This document shows, piece after piece, positions 26,793-35,422 of a DNA stretch of 62,627 nucleotides (its first letter is position 1; each line of letters begins with the position of its first letter). This stretch comes from Lacticaseibacillus baoqingensis. GTDB lineage: Bacteria; Bacillota; Bacilli; Lactobacillales; Lactobacillaceae. The notes beneath the pieces are model-generated. The model saw only the letters and a program-made list of their open reading frames with translations. It had not been told where the DNA came from and made no database searches. The stretch is taken from assembly GCF_003946165.1 (NCBI RefSeq), contig NZ_RHOI01000015.1:1-62627 (forward strand). Reading direction: 5' to 3'. Both the position numbers and the translations under genes were made by a program.

Positions 26793-27485
26793 TTAACAGT
26801 ATTTCTTATACCCCGGATGCCGGCCGGTGACGCCGTAATTTGGCCGCAGGGCAAAGAGTTTCTCCAAAGTCTCGCGCGGGATCTCCGCTTCTTGTTCCCC
26901 ACCCAAAAGCATCCGCGCATGATATTGGGTATTGGCCACCAGCTCGAGCGTTTCCATGCGGTAATAGGCGGTGATCAGATCTGACCCTACGGCCAAAGCC
27001 CCATGGTTTTCGAGTAAAATGACATCATGTTCGGGTAAAAATGGCGCGATGCTGTCAGGCACTTCATTCGTGGATGGGATCCCAAATGAGGCAATAGGGA
27101 TCGAACCGATCACGATGGCACTTTCGATCAAGGAATAACTGTCCAGCGGCAAATGGGCTAATGCAAACGCAGTGGCTACTGGCGGATGGGCGTGGAGTAC
27201 CGCGCCGACATCATCACGATCTTGATAGCAGCGCAGATGCATCTTGATCTCGCTGGACGGGCGATAATCCCCGTTGCTTTCCAAGATCTCCCCGGCTGCA
27301 TTGATCTTGATCAGCTTATCTGGGGTAATGAAGCTCTTGCTGATGCCAGTCGGGGTGCACAAGAAGGTGTCGTCATCGATTTTGACTGAAACGTTGCCAT
27401 CGTTGGCGGCGACCCACCCTTTTTGCCAAACCTTATTGCAGATGTCACAAATTAGTGCTCTAAGCTCTTCTTCGTTGGTGCTCAT
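26793..27485 (-). CDS. fucA: L-fuculose-1-phosphate aldolase
   Basis: The 230-aa class II aldolase/adducin-family enzyme splits L-fuculose-1-phosphate to DHAP and L-lactaldehyde. The motifs NDGNVSVKIDDD and PTGISKS bind phosphate. The zinc ligands are in VLHAHPPVATAFA (two His) and LLENHGALAVG (His). The catalytic Glu is probably in the SSEIKMH stretch. L-rhamnulose-1-phosphate aldolase is related, but the length (about 230) and the fucI partner favour FucA. It is the first gene of the operon, behind GGAGG. Confidence 0.92.
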   Translation of the reverse strand: MSTNEEELRALICDICNKVWQKGWVAANDGNVSVKIDDDTFLCTPTGISKSFITPDKLIKINAAGEILESNGDYRPSSEIKMHLRCYQDRDDVGAVLHAHPPVATAFALAHLPLDSYSLIESAIVIGSIPIASFGIPSTNEVPDSIAPFLPEHDVILLENHGALAVGSDLITAYYRMETLELVANTQYHARMLLGGEQEAEIPRETLEKLFALRPNYGVTGRHPGYKKYC

Positions 27486-27530
27486 GTTTTGGCCTCCTGT
27501 ATTAATTTGTTATGCTGTATTACAACAATG

Positions 27531-27547
27531 ATTATAAAGCGCTTACT
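27531..27547 (-). promoter_or_regulatory. Operon -10 region and cre-like site for fucA
   Basis: On the minus strand TATAAT (27536-27531) directly follows AGTAAGCGCTTTAT (27547-27534), an 11-of-14 match to the cre consensus that overlaps the -10. The -35 is not obvious. Overlap with the -10 would give strong glucose repression of the fucose operon. Confidence 0.5.
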
Positions 27548-27616
27548 TTCAAAAAATACCTTTGATGCATTTATTGAAAAGTTGTCACGATCGTTCACCA
27601 AAAATGTTCATTTCAG

Positions 27617-27645
27617 TTCAAATAAAATTGTGAAAGCGCTATACT
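27617..27645 (+). promoter_or_regulatory. Regulator promoter with cre-like site
   Basis: TTCAAA (27617-27622), 17 bp and TATACT (27640-27645) form a promoter. TGAAAGCGCTATAC (27631-27644), 12 of 14 to cre, overlaps its -10. The two AAGCGCT cores at 27536-27548 and 27633-27640 could alternatively be operator sites of the DeoR regulator. Confidence 0.5.
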
Positions 27646-27675
27646 ATCGTCGGAGTGTATTTTTGGAGGAAACCA

Positions 27676-28440
27676 ATGGATAATATCAGGGAAATGGAGC
27701 TCTTGGCTTATCTGGATAAGCACAAGACGGCAACGCATACGCAGCTTTGTCAAACCCTTCATTGCAGCTTAAGCACCCTCAGGCGTATCCTGATCCGCCT
27801 GGAAGATCAAGGATTAGTGCGACGATTGCGCGGCGGCGTGATCATCGTGGAAAACGTCAACACCGAATACAGCCACATTTACCGTTCATCTTTGAATGTG
27901 GCGCAAAAAAAGGTGATCGGCGAACTCGCCCGAGATTTTATCAATCCAGGGATGTGCATCTTTTTAGAATCCAGCAGCACCGTTTATCAAATGATCCCCT
28001 TCTTGGCGGCGATCCCCAATTTGATCATCGTCACCAATGGCTTGCAACATGCGCAATTACTAAGCAGCTCCGGCAACAGCAGTGTGAAGATCTACTTAAA
28101 CGGCGGTGAGATCAAGATCAACTCCAGTACCGTCAACGCCAGCTTCTCCGATCCGATCACTGATTCATTCAATTTCAACGTCGCCTTCTTTTCGGCGCGC
28201 GGCATCGATCCAGACGGAATCTACGAAGCCAATTTCAACTCCGCCGAAATGAAGAAAAATGTCATGAAAAAAGCCAGCAAGAATATTTTATTAGTCGATC
28301 ACTCCAAATTTGATACCACGCACTTTTTTAAGCCTGGCAGATACCTCGACTATGACGCGATTATCACGGATGCCCAACCGGCAAGCAATTACATTCAGAT
28401 CTGCGAGGATGCTGGCGTAGATTTGGTTTGGCCAAGCTAA
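27676..28440 (+). CDS. DeoR-family transcriptional regulator of the fucose operon
   Basis: The 254-aa regulator is read from the ATG at 27676 (GGAGGA, 5 nt). The N-terminal winged helix-turn-helix (about 8-58) contains TQLCQTLHCSLSTLRRILIR and ends with the wing RLRGG. The C-terminal DeoRC sensor domain (about 75-245) has the sugar-phosphate-type motifs FLESSSTV, VTNGLQHA, FFSARGIDPDGIYE and LLVDHSKFD. It is divergent from fucA with a 190-bp shared promoter region, so it very probably controls the operon in response to a phosphorylated intermediate. Repressor or activator cannot be told. Confidence 0.9.
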   Translation: MDNIREMELLAYLDKHKTATHTQLCQTLHCSLSTLRRILIRLEDQGLVRRLRGGVIIVENVNTEYSHIYRSSLNVAQKKVIGELARDFINPGMCIFLESSSTVYQMIPFLAAIPNLIIVTNGLQHAQLLSSSGNSSVKIYLNGGEIKINSSTVNASFSDPITDSFNFNVAFFSARGIDPDGIYEANFNSAEMKKNVMKKASKNILLVDHSKFDTTHFFKPGRYLDYDAIITDAQPASNYIQICEDAGVDLVWPS

Positions 28441-28452
28441 AATAACCATGAA

Positions 28453-28500
28453 AATAGCCTCGTCACTGATCAAGTTGTGATCAGTGACGAGGCTATTTTG
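28453..28500 (+). terminator. Long perfect terminator hairpin
   Basis: A perfect 20-bp stem (28453-28472 with 28478-28497) has a 5-nt loop and ends in TTTTG. It terminates the regulator gene. Confidence 0.9.
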
Positions 28501-28982
28501 AGTTCACCGCGGTTTGGCGCGAACCAAGCATTTTCTGAAAAACCATCCTGTGGTTTAGGTACAGATCGTGACTGCGATCATGAATACATGCGGTCGCGCC
28601 GCGATAAAAAAATGGCCCTACACTGAAATCCGCAGGGTACTTTGGGCAACCTGCGTAATCTAACATTCACACGTTGCCAAATTAAGTCTGATTTTGTAAA
28701 TGACGATATTGCTTTCAGTTTTGAGGAGCAGCCGACCACCAACAAAAATCATGATCACTTACCGCCTATTTCTATCTCGGCGATAGCACGATATCAAATG
28801 AGCTTTCTAAGTCGCTTGTTGGGAGAATTAAAATTTAGCGCATCTGGTGCAGCTAAATCTGACTGACGTCAAGAATTCAATTTAGGTAAATTATGTTGAG
28901 TACAGGCAACTTGTGTGTTCGCTCAAAAATTGCAAGTGTCCAGACTTGATCGCGATAAAGATTAACTTGGAGGAAACTTTAT
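28501..28982. other. 482-bp intergenic region
   Basis: No credible gene; short frames lack ribosome sites. It holds a hairpin CGCAGG/CCTGCG (28630-28655) and an inverted repeat ATTTAGC/GCTAAAT (28834-28859). The last 100 bases are AT-rich and must carry the promoter of the 28983 gene; TAAATTAT near 28886 is the best -10 candidate. The patchy composition could reflect a decayed insertion, but nothing recognisable remains. Confidence 0.35.
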
Positions 28983-29723
28983 ATGGAAAACTTCGGTGTT
29001 ATTTTAGCACTTGTTGGGGCAATTACGATCGTTGCTGGCACGATCTTGCTCATCATTGCAGCAACAAAAAAGCAGGCAAAAAAACGCTGGGTGGTCAGTA
29101 TAGTTGTTGGCTTTGCAATGTTTGTGATTGGTGGGACGATCGACGCATCTGCACCAGATCTCCTGAGCAACTCTTCACCTTCTTCAGCGACAGTCGAAGA
29201 CGATACCGACGATTATAGTTATTCAGACGATACTGACGACTACGGTTATTCAGACGATACTGACGACTATAGTTATTCAGACGATAACTCAAGCGAAGAA
29301 TCCTCGAGTGAACAATCGTCAAGCGATGACGCACCGTCTAACGATTCATCTGCAAGCTCATCATTTGATGCCGCTGACTATTCGACGGCTTACACTTTTG
29401 ACCAGTTGGCTCGCACGCCAGACCAGTTTATGTACGAGAAGGTTGCATTCACAGGGCAAGTGGTCCAAGTCTTAGAAGGCGATGACGAAACCGATCTTCG
29501 GGTGGCGATCAATGGGACCTACGATAACATGATGTTAGTTGCTTTTGAGCCAGATATATTAGGCGGCAGCCGGGTGCTTGAAGGCGATAAAATTACCTTT
29601 TACGGGACTAGTGAGGGCACAAGCTCGTATGAATCGGTCCTAGGCGCAAAAATCACCGTGCCGACGGTCATTGCGGATAAAATCAATGATGAAGGGGTCG
29701 CACCCGATGACTACCAGAACTAA
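28983..29723 (+). CDS. Membrane protein with acidic repeat and TcdC-like OB domain
   Basis: This 246-aa protein has two membrane segments at about 6-25 and 37-57. An extremely acidic Asp/Tyr/Ser linker follows, with three copies of a TDDYxYSDD unit (about 73-103), then a Ser/Glu-rich stretch. The C-terminal domain (about 135-246) begins YTFDQLARTPDQFMYEKVAFTG and ends APDDYQN. It is homologous to the C-terminal domain of the secreted protein at 8972. This OB-like domain is the type annotated as TcdC-like 'toxin regulator'. Its real role is unknown. GGAGG precedes the ATG, and a terminator follows within 10 bp. Confidence 0.8.
   Translation: MENFGVILALVGAITIVAGTILLIIAATKKQAKKRWVVSIVVGFAMFVIGGTIDASAPDLLSNSSPSSATVEDDTDDYSYSDDTDDYGYSDDTDDYSYSDDNSSEESSSEQSSSDDAPSNDSSASSSFDAADYSTAYTFDQLARTPDQFMYEKVAFTGQVVQVLEGDDETDLRVAINGTYDNMMLVAFEPDILGGSRVLEGDKITFYGTSEGTSSYESVLGAKITVPTVIADKINDEGVAPDDYQN
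29213..29290 (+). repeat. Tandem repeat in the 28983 gene
   Basis: A 27-bp unit (gatactgacgactatagttattcagac type, encoding TDDYSYSDD) is repeated three times with few changes. It codes for the acidic linker and is prone to length variation. Confidence 0.85.
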
Positions 29724-29727
29724 TCAA

Positions 29728-29755
29728 AAACCCCCATTCCGGGGGTTTTTTTATT
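29728..29755 (+). terminator. Terminator
   Basis: AACCCCC-ATTCC-GGGGGTT is followed by TTTTTTA, just after the stop codon at 29723. Confidence 0.9.
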
Positions 29756-30016
29756 GACATCCATTGGCGCTCAAATAGGCAGCGCATAGGAATATACGGG
29801 CTGGCGTATGGTGACTGCGATAATCGATCCGCAAAAGACTGCCCCTGTCTAGATAGATTCCTCGATCAATAAGTACCTGAAAAGCACGTCCCCTTGATCA
29901 GCGGAACAACTATTTAAACATTTTAGAAAATGACATCAGGCCAGGCTTTTTCCCATGACGCATCACTGATGATCGGCAACGCCCTATGATTCAGCTCTGT
30001 GAGCATTTGCTCACAC
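29756..30016. other. Intergenic region before lepA's 3' end
   Basis: About 260 bp without a supported gene. The inverted repeat TGTGAGCA-TT-TGCTCACA at 29999-30016 is perfect. Some frames on the minus strand stay open for 30-40 codons but have no start signals, so I do not call a gene. Confidence 0.3.
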
Positions 30017-30017
30017 G

Positions 30018-30076
30018 AAAAAAAAGCTGTCCACCTTTACCAATCAGCAGCATGCCGATGGTTCAGGTGGACAGCA
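30018..30076 (-). terminator. lepA terminator
   Basis: The stem GCTGTCCACCT/AGGTGGACAGC (30026-30036 with 30065-30075) has a 28-nt loop. On the minus strand it is followed by TTTTTTTT. Confidence 0.75.
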
Positions 30077-30131
30077 ATAAATTACGCAAGCTGTACCAAC
30101 AGTCAAAAATGATGGCACCTGGTGAAATTGT

Positions 30132-31970
30132 CTATTTCCCCTTCGTGTCCTCGCTATTCATGTTCAAAATGCTCATGAACGCCTCTTGCGGCACTTCGAC
30201 GCTGCCCACGGCTTTCATGCGCTTCTTGCCGGCTTTTTGCTTTTCTAACAGCTTGCGTTTACGGGTGATATCCCCGCCGTAACATTTCGCCAAGACGTTT
30301 TTGCGGTAGGCTTTGACCGTCGAACGGGCGATGATCTTATTGCCAATGGCGGCTTGGATCGGCACTTCGAATTGTTGCCGGGGAATGGTTTCTTTAAGCT
30401 TCGCCACGATCGCCTTGCCGCGTTCAAAGGCGAAGTCTTTGTGGACGATGGAGCTAAGCGCATCGACGGCATCCCCGTTAAGCAAGATGTCCATTTTGAC
30501 CAAATCGCTGGCCCGATAGCCGGTGATCTCATAATCCAAGCTGGCATAGCCTTTAGTCGAAGACTTCAAGTCGTCAAAAAAGTCATAAATGATCTCTGAC
30601 AGCGGCAGGTTGTAGATCACGTTGACGCGATATTTGTCCAAATAATCCATGGTGACAAACTCGCCGCGCTTGCGTTGGGCGATTTCCATCACGGGGCCGA
30701 CATAATCGTTAGGCACCATGATGCTGGCTTTGACAAAAGGTTCGCGGATCTCTTTGATCTCGCTGGCTTCTGGCAGCTCTGACGGGTTATCGATCGTGAT
30801 GCTGGTGCCGTCGGTTTTATCGACTTGATAATCAACCGATGGCGCCGTCATGATCAGATCTAAGTTGAACTCCCGCTCAAGCCGCTCTTGCACCACATCC
30901 ATGTGCAACAACCCTAAAAACCCGCAACGGAAGCCAAACCCTAACGCCTGCGAGGTTTCCGGTTCAAACTCTAAAGCGGCATCATTGAGCTGCAGTTTTT
31001 CTAAGGCTTCGCGCAAGTCATTGAACTTGGCGTTGTCGACTGGAAACAACCCGGAGTACACCATCGGCGTGATCTTGCGGAAGCCGTCGAGGGCTTTGGC
31101 TGCCGGGTTGTCGGCTAAGGTCACGGTATCGCCGACGCGGGTATCTTGGATCGTTTTGATGCTGGCCGTGATGTAGCCGACATCCCCGACCATCAAGTAA
31201 TCGCGCTGCACCGCTTTTGGCGACATCACCCCGACTTCAGTGACTTCAAATTGCTTGCCATTAGACATCAATTCGATTTTGTCGCCGGGACGCACCATGC
31301 CTTCTTTGACCCGCACCGCCAACACGACGCCACGATAGGAATCGTAGACGGAATCAAAGATCAGCGCTTCCAGCGGCGCATCGATGTCCCCGCTTGGGGC
31401 GGGCACATCAGACACGATGCGCTCTAACACCTCAGGGATCCCCAGCCCGGTTTTGGCCGAGGTCAACACGGCTTGTGAAGCATCCAAGCCGATCATTTCT
31501 TCGATTTCTTCTTTGACCACATCCGGTTGGGCACTGGGCAAGTCGATCTTGTTGATGATCGGAATGATCTCCAAGTCATCATCTAAAGCCAAGTAAACAT
31601 TGGCCAAGGTCTGCGCTTCTACGCCTTGCGCCGCATCCACCAGCAGCAAAGCCCCTTCACACGCCGCCAAGCTGCGGGACACTTCGTAGGAGAAGTCCAC
31701 ATGCCCGGGGGTGTCGATCAAGTGAAAAATATACGTTTCGCCGTCTTTGGCTTGGTAATGCAGCTCAACGGCGTTTAATTTGATGGTGATCCCGCGTTCC
31801 CGCTCCAACGCCATGTCGTCTAGGACCTGCGCTTGCATATCGCGCTTGGCGATGGTATCGGTCAATTCCAAGATCCGATCAGCCAAAGTCGATTTGCCGT
31901 GATCGATATGCGCCACGATCGAAAAGTTGCGGATGTGTTTTTGGCGGTCCAATAATGCCTGTTTATCCAT
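30132..31970 (-). CDS. lepA: Elongation factor 4 (LepA)
   Basis: The 612-aa ribosome-associated translation GTPase promotes back-translocation or assists initiation. GTP-binding motifs: AHIDHGKST (20-28), the switch [14 protein letters not shown] and NKIDLP. The C-terminal LepA-specific domain contains [12 protein letters not shown] and ends near [25 protein letters not shown], the hallmark tail. The length is standard. It is monocistronic here with its own terminator. Its upstream region abuts the divergent T-box leader. Confidence 0.98.
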   Translation of the reverse strand: MDKQALLDRQKHIRNFSIVAHIDHGKSTLADRILELTDTIAKRDMQAQVLDDMALERERGITIKLNAVELHYQAKDGETYIFHLIDTPGHVDFSYEVSRSLAACEGALLLVDAAQGVEAQTLANVYLALDDDLEIIPIINKIDLPSAQPDVVKEEIEEMIGLDASQAVLTSAKTGLGIPEVLERIVSDVPAPSGDIDAPLEALIFDSVYDSYRGVVLAVRVKEGMVRPGDKIELMSNGKQFEVTEVGVMSPKAVQRDYLMVGDVGYITASIKTIQDTRVGDTVTLADNPAAKALDGFRKITPMVYSGLFPVDNAKFNDLREALEKLQLNDAALEFEPETSQALGFGFRCGFLGLLHMDVVQERLEREFNLDLIMTAPSVDYQVDKTDGTSITIDNPSELPEASEIKEIREPFVKASIMVPNDYVGPVMEIAQRKRGEFVTMDYLDKYRVNVIYNLPLSEIIYDFFDDLKSSTKGYASLDYEITGYRASDLVKMDILLNGDAVDALSSIVHKDFAFERGKAIVAKLKETIPRQQFEVPIQAAIGNKIIARSTVKAYRKNVLAKCYGGDITRKRKLLEKQKAGKKRMKAVGSVEVPQEAFMSILNMNSEDTKGK

Positions 31971-32085
31971 ATTGTGCCTACGCTTTCTGTAAGTTCCTAG
32001 CTTCTATTATAGCAAGGACCAGCCCCAAACCAAAGCGCAAACGCAACGGCGCAGATCCGTCGACCAAATGAGAACCCGCTGAGGT

Positions 32086-32112
32086 TGACAAATCCGCTCC
32101 TTAGTTTATAAT
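32086..32112 (+). promoter_or_regulatory. Promoter of the trp T-box leader
   Basis: TTGACA (32086-32091, consensus) and TATAAT (32107-32112, consensus) have a slightly short 15-bp spacer. It is the only strong promoter facing the trpEG genes. Confidence 0.75.
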
Positions 32113-32118
32113 CAGCTT

Positions 32119-32397
32119 AAATTAATCGTTCGCTCATAAACCGTTGAGGTGGAGAATGGGTCGTGCCGCGCGCACAGAGAGTCGCTATCGTTGAGAATGT
32201 GACCGTATGCACACGATCAAATGGACCACCAAGGGCGGCCTTGAAAGTTGACTTGTCAATGAGTATGGGCCGACGTGTTGGGATACGTCAGTTCCCGCGA
32301 CGTTGTTTGACGTCGGCTAAGCGCGTGCAAATGCACGAATTGAGGTGGCACCGCGGATATCGTCCGTCCTTAACACATGTTTAGGGCGGACTTTTTC
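32119..32397 (+). ncRNA. tRNA-Trp T-box leader with terminator
   Basis: This is a complete T-box riboswitch. The conserved AGAGAG of stem I is near 32176. The stem I base is GGTGG (32148-32152) paired with CCACC (32226-32230). Between them the specifier TGG (32222-32224) is followed by A, which points to tRNA-Trp. The T-box AGGTGGCACCGCGG is at 32343-32356. The terminator GTCCGTCCT/AGGGCGGAC (32362-32391) is followed by TTTTT. Uncharged tRNA-Trp should allow read-through toward trpE. An insertion element now stands between the leader and trpE. Confidence 0.93.
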
Positions 32398-32400
32398 TAT

Positions 32401-32414
32401 GCCAAAAAAGGAGG
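32401..32414 (+). promoter_or_regulatory. Stranded Shine-Dalgarno of trpE
   Basis: AAGGAGG at 32408-32414 follows the T-box terminator directly. Joined across the insertion to 33979, it lies exactly 7 nt before the trpE ATG. I read it as the original trpE ribosome site, now 1.57 kb away. Confidence 0.7.
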
Positions 32415-32639
32415 TTATTAACAGTAATCAATAACGTAGAATACTATGTTAATTTGTAGTAATTAGTCGTTCTGCGGTAATCAAGTGGAAGGCAGAATGA
32501 CCAAGTGCTGCGAAATGATAAACTCGTGAAAAAACGCTGACTGATGCATGGACAGATGATGACGGTTTTCATCATGTCTTTACAGGGCCTCCTTATCTTA
32601 ATTTGCTATGATATCCATAAGCAAGTTGGAGGTGAAAAC

Positions 32640-33824
32640 ATGTTGAGAACGCACAAGATCCGGTGCTACCCGAACGCGACGATGCGCCGCGTATTGGAGC
32701 AAGCATGCGATTATCGCCGCTATTGTTACAATCAGGCGCTTGCCACGTGGAATGAGATGTACGACGCGTCACTCGTTTTGGCAGATAAGACGGCGCGGCC
32801 GAACGAACGTCAAGTCCGCAATGAGTTAGTTAACAACAAAGCAGACTGGCAATACAGTCGTTCGGCGCGGATCTTGCAATTAGCAGTACACGATTTAGCT
32901 CAAGCTTGGGCGAATTTCTTCAACCCTGAGATGCCAGAACATCGCAAGCCGCGGTTTAAGTCGAAGAAGCGCAGTCGCTACGGATTCAAGACCGACAGAG
33001 CGATGGTCGTTAATGATAAGTTGCGGTTGGATAAACCGCAGGGCTATCTTGACCGTTGGTATGATATCCGATTGGCCGAAACGCCGCGTTGGCAAGGGAC
33101 TATTAAACTCGCTGCTATCGTCAAAGAAGCTGATGGTTATTATGCTTGCCTAAGCATCGATGTGGCCAAACCCGAGCCATTACCGGCAAGCCAACACGTA
33201 TGTGGCGTTGATGCCAACGTTGGCAAATACGTTTATAACGATGGTGAGGCAATTTCTGCAGTCCGCGTATTGACTGAGCAACTGGTCAGTTTGTATCACC
33301 GCGTGTCCTTGTACCAGCGGCGGCTGGCTCGCAAACGTCAGGTGAATCCCAAGCACTTTGAATCTAACAATTACCGCGCAACGAAAACCAAGTTGCAGCG
33401 GACCTATCAGAAAGTGACGCGAATTCAAAGTGACCTCTTGCAAAAGTTTACGACGATGCTGGTGAAGACCAACGGTACGCTTGCCATCGAGGACTTGGAC
33501 GTTAAGCATATGAAGATGAACAAGCGACTGGCGAAGAACTTACATCGCTCGTTGTTTGGACGTTTCAGGATGCTGATGAAGGACAAAGCGCAGTGGTATG
33601 GTCGGCAACTGGTTATGGTCAATCGGTTCTACCCTAGCACGCAGCGGTGCAGCCAGTGTGGGTTGGTGAAAACCGGTGACGATAAACTGAGCTTAGCAGG
33701 TAATGTCTTTCACGGCACGAAACATCACGAGTTTCATTGTTACGGCTGTGGTGCTCAACTAGAGCGTGACGAGAATGCCGTACAGAACTTGATTCAATAT
33801 GCTCAAGGGCAGGCTATGTCCTAA
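32640..33824 (+). CDS. tnpB: RNA-guided nuclease TnpB (copy 1)
   Basis: The 394-aa protein starts at the ATG at 32640 (TTGGAGGTG); the longer frame upstream is not coding. By family knowledge TnpB is an omega-RNA-guided DNA endonuclease, ancestor of Cas12. The RuvC triad is complete: Asp191 in GVDANVG, Glu284 in LAIEDLDV and Asp377 in ERDENAVQNL. The zinc ribbon has Cys337/Cys340 and Cys367/Cys370. The N-terminal basic domain MLRTHKIRCYPN and the HRKPRFKSK region are typical. It looks intact and catalytically competent. It diverges from copy 2 at many codons, so the copies are not a fresh duplication. Confidence 0.93.
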   Translation: MLRTHKIRCYPNATMRRVLEQACDYRRYCYNQALATWNEMYDASLVLADKTARPNERQVRNELVNNKADWQYSRSARILQLAVHDLAQAWANFFNPEMPEHRKPRFKSKKRSRYGFKTDRAMVVNDKLRLDKPQGYLDRWYDIRLAETPRWQGTIKLAAIVKEADGYYACLSIDVAKPEPLPASQHVCGVDANVGKYVYNDGEAISAVRVLTEQLVSLYHRVSLYQRRLARKRQVNPKHFESNNYRATKTKLQRTYQKVTRIQSDLLQKFTTMLVKTNGTLAIEDLDVKHMKMNKRLAKNLHRSLFGRFRMLMKDKAQWYGRQLVMVNRFYPSTQRCSQCGLVKTGDDKLSLAGNVFHGTKHHEFHCYGCGAQLERDENAVQNLIQYAQGQAMS

Positions 33825-33978
33825 AGGTTCAAGAGCCAGTCAATGTTGCAAGGTGACTACCGACGTAAGAATACTGGTGTTGACGGGACCGAATAAAATA
33901 CTGAATGTACAACTAAGAAAGGAAATATATAATCCTTTACTAGTGTCATTAGACATTCTTCCACATTTTATATAGCAG
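33750..33978 (+). ncRNA. Putative omega-RNA (right end of copy 1)
   Basis: In TnpB systems the guide scaffold comes from the 3' end of tnpB plus the right end, and the guide is the flanking DNA. From 33825 to 33978 only 6 of 154 bases differ from copy 2, against about 27 of 225 in the left non-coding end. The hairpin at 33918-33938 would be the last scaffold stem. The guide would begin TGCTACTATG, the trpE start region. The 5' end of the RNA is a guess. Confidence 0.5.
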
Positions 33979-33985
33979 TGCTACT

Positions 33986-35422
33986 ATGTCATATGAAACT
34001 CTGATCCCCCTTGCCAAGACTTACCCCGCAGTGCCGATCACGCTGCAATACCCGCAAGCCGATTTTGATTCACTGGCCGTGCTCAATCGGCTGCAAAACC
34101 AAGGCCAACAAGCCGTCTTGCTGCGGTCCGCCGATGCCGGCACGACCTTGATCGCCGCGGCGATCACCGCCAGTTACACCTATCGCGCCGGTCAATTGAC
34201 CACGCAAAGCGCTGGCACTACCACCACGACCACCACGCCGCTGGCCCCTGTGATCGATGCCTTGCTGGCGGCGCATCGCACCCCGCGCTTGGCCAGTCTG
34301 CCGGTGTTTACTGGCGGCATTGCTGGCTATTTCAGCTACGAATACGCGCAATACGCCAAGCAGCACCTGGAATTGACCGCCGCGGATCCCTATCAGCTGC
34401 CTGACGCCGATTTGTTCATGGTGCCGACGGTGATCGCCTATGAGCGCGACTTGCACCGCGTCACCTTGAGCCATATCTTACCCAGCAAGGACTTGACTGC
34501 CAAAAGCTATGCCAGCGTGCAAGCGGACCTGGCAACATTACGTGAGCAGATCACCAATGGCGCCGCGGTGATGCGGCCAAAGCCCTTGACGTTCACCAGC
34601 CCCTTAAGCATGACGTATGACGAAGCCACGTTTGAACAGCGCGTGCGCCAAGCGCAAGCGCACATCGTCGCCGGCGATATTTTTCAATTGATTATGGCCA
34701 ATCAGCAACACGCCACGATCACTGGCGACTTGCGCAGCCGCGCATCCAGCTTGTTTGCCGCCAACCCTACGCCATATCAGTTTTACTTCCAACATGGCGC
34801 CTATGAAGCGCTAGGCGCCTCGCCGGAAACGCTGATCAAACGCAACGGCGATCGCTTGTTCACCTATCCGCTGGCCGGCACCCGCCGCCGCGGCCGCACT
34901 GCAGCAGAAGATCAAGCATTAGCAGATGAACTGCAGCATTCCGAAAAAGAACTGTCAGAGCATAACATGTTGATCGATCTTGGCCGCAATGATCTCGGCG
35001 CCGTCAGCACTTTCGGCAGTGTCGCCGTCACCCGCACCCGCGCCTTGTTGAAATTTGCCAATGTGATGCACTTAGGTTCCGTGGTGGAAAGTACCGCCCG
35101 CCCAGATGCCACCGCCATGGCGATCATCGATTCGCTGTTGCCTGCCGGTACGTTAAGCGGCGCGCCCAAGCAGCGGGCGATGAGTTTGATCGATGAACTG
35201 GAGCCGACTAAACGCGGCTTATACGGTGGCGCACTGGGGTATTTCGATTTCAACGGCGACTTGGATTTTGCCATTGGCATTCGCTTATGCTTCCGCCAAG
35301 GGCCCCACTTGCTGCTGCAATCAGGCGCCGGCATCGTGGCCGATAGCCAGCCGCGGCTGGAATATAAAGAATTCAACAACAAGATCTCAGGCGTGAAAAA
35401 TGCATTGGAGGCACAGCGATGA
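33986..35422 (+). CDS. trpE: Anthranilate synthase component I
   Basis: The 478-aa chorismate-utilising enzyme makes anthranilate with the TrpG amidotransferase. The decisive motif is YPLAGTRRRGRT: the Ala where PabB has Lys marks TrpE. Other motifs: GASPETLIK, LIDLGRNDLGAVS, LPAGTLSGAPKQRAM and LLQSGAGIVADS. The protein is complete. The ATG has no ribosome site now, because the 25 bases before it are the right end of the TnpB element plus 7 native bases. Expression is therefore probably reduced. It overlaps trpG by 4 nt. Control should be by the Trp T-box at 32119. Confidence 0.93.
   Translation: MSYETLIPLAKTYPAVPITLQYPQADFDSLAVLNRLQNQGQQAVLLRSADAGTTLIAAAITASYTYRAGQLTTQSAGTTTTTTTPLAPVIDALLAAHRTPRLASLPVFTGGIAGYFSYEYAQYAKQHLELTAADPYQLPDADLFMVPTVIAYERDLHRVTLSHILPSKDLTAKSYASVQADLATLREQITNGAAVMRPKPLTFTSPLSMTYDEATFEQRVRQAQAHIVAGDIFQLIMANQQHATITGDLRSRASSLFAANPTPYQFYFQHGAYEALGASPETLIKRNGDRLFTYPLAGTRRRGRTAAEDQALADELQHSEKELSEHNMLIDLGRNDLGAVSTFGSVAVTRTRALLKFANVMHLGSVVESTARPDATAMAIIDSLLPAGTLSGAPKQRAMSLIDELEPTKRGLYGGALGYFDFNGDLDFAIGIRLCFRQGPHLLLQSGAGIVADSQPRLEYKEFNNKISGVKNALEAQR

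Larger units (their letters stand above)
32408..33978 (+). mobile_element. TnpB-only IS200/IS605-type element, copy 1
   Basis: This stretch aligns end to end with copy 2 (43939-45509); both are 1571 bp including the shared AAGGAGG. It carries tnpB but no TnpA (Y1 transposase). There are no terminal inverted repeats and no target duplication, as expected for this class. Subterminal hairpins are visible: GTTATT/AATAAC at the left (32413-32434) and AAAGGA/TCCTTT at the right (33918-33938). The first seven bases are probably target DNA, so the element proper is about 32415-33978. Without TnpA it would need a helper to move. Confidence 0.85.

Noticed and set aside
29760-29960. Minus-strand frame in the gap before lepA that looks weakly protein-like
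   Set aside because: There is no start, no ribosome site and no recognisable motif; I could not separate it from chance.
32544-32639. In-frame extension of 32 codons before tnpB copy 1
   Set aside because: Copy 2 has no such open extension, and the GGAGGTG site 7 nt before the later ATG is shared by both copies.
32408-33978. Reading the two TnpB copies as a recent tandem-type duplication or composite transposon
   Set aside because: They differ at many positions, have different flanks and each sits in its own ribosome site; two independent insertions fit better.
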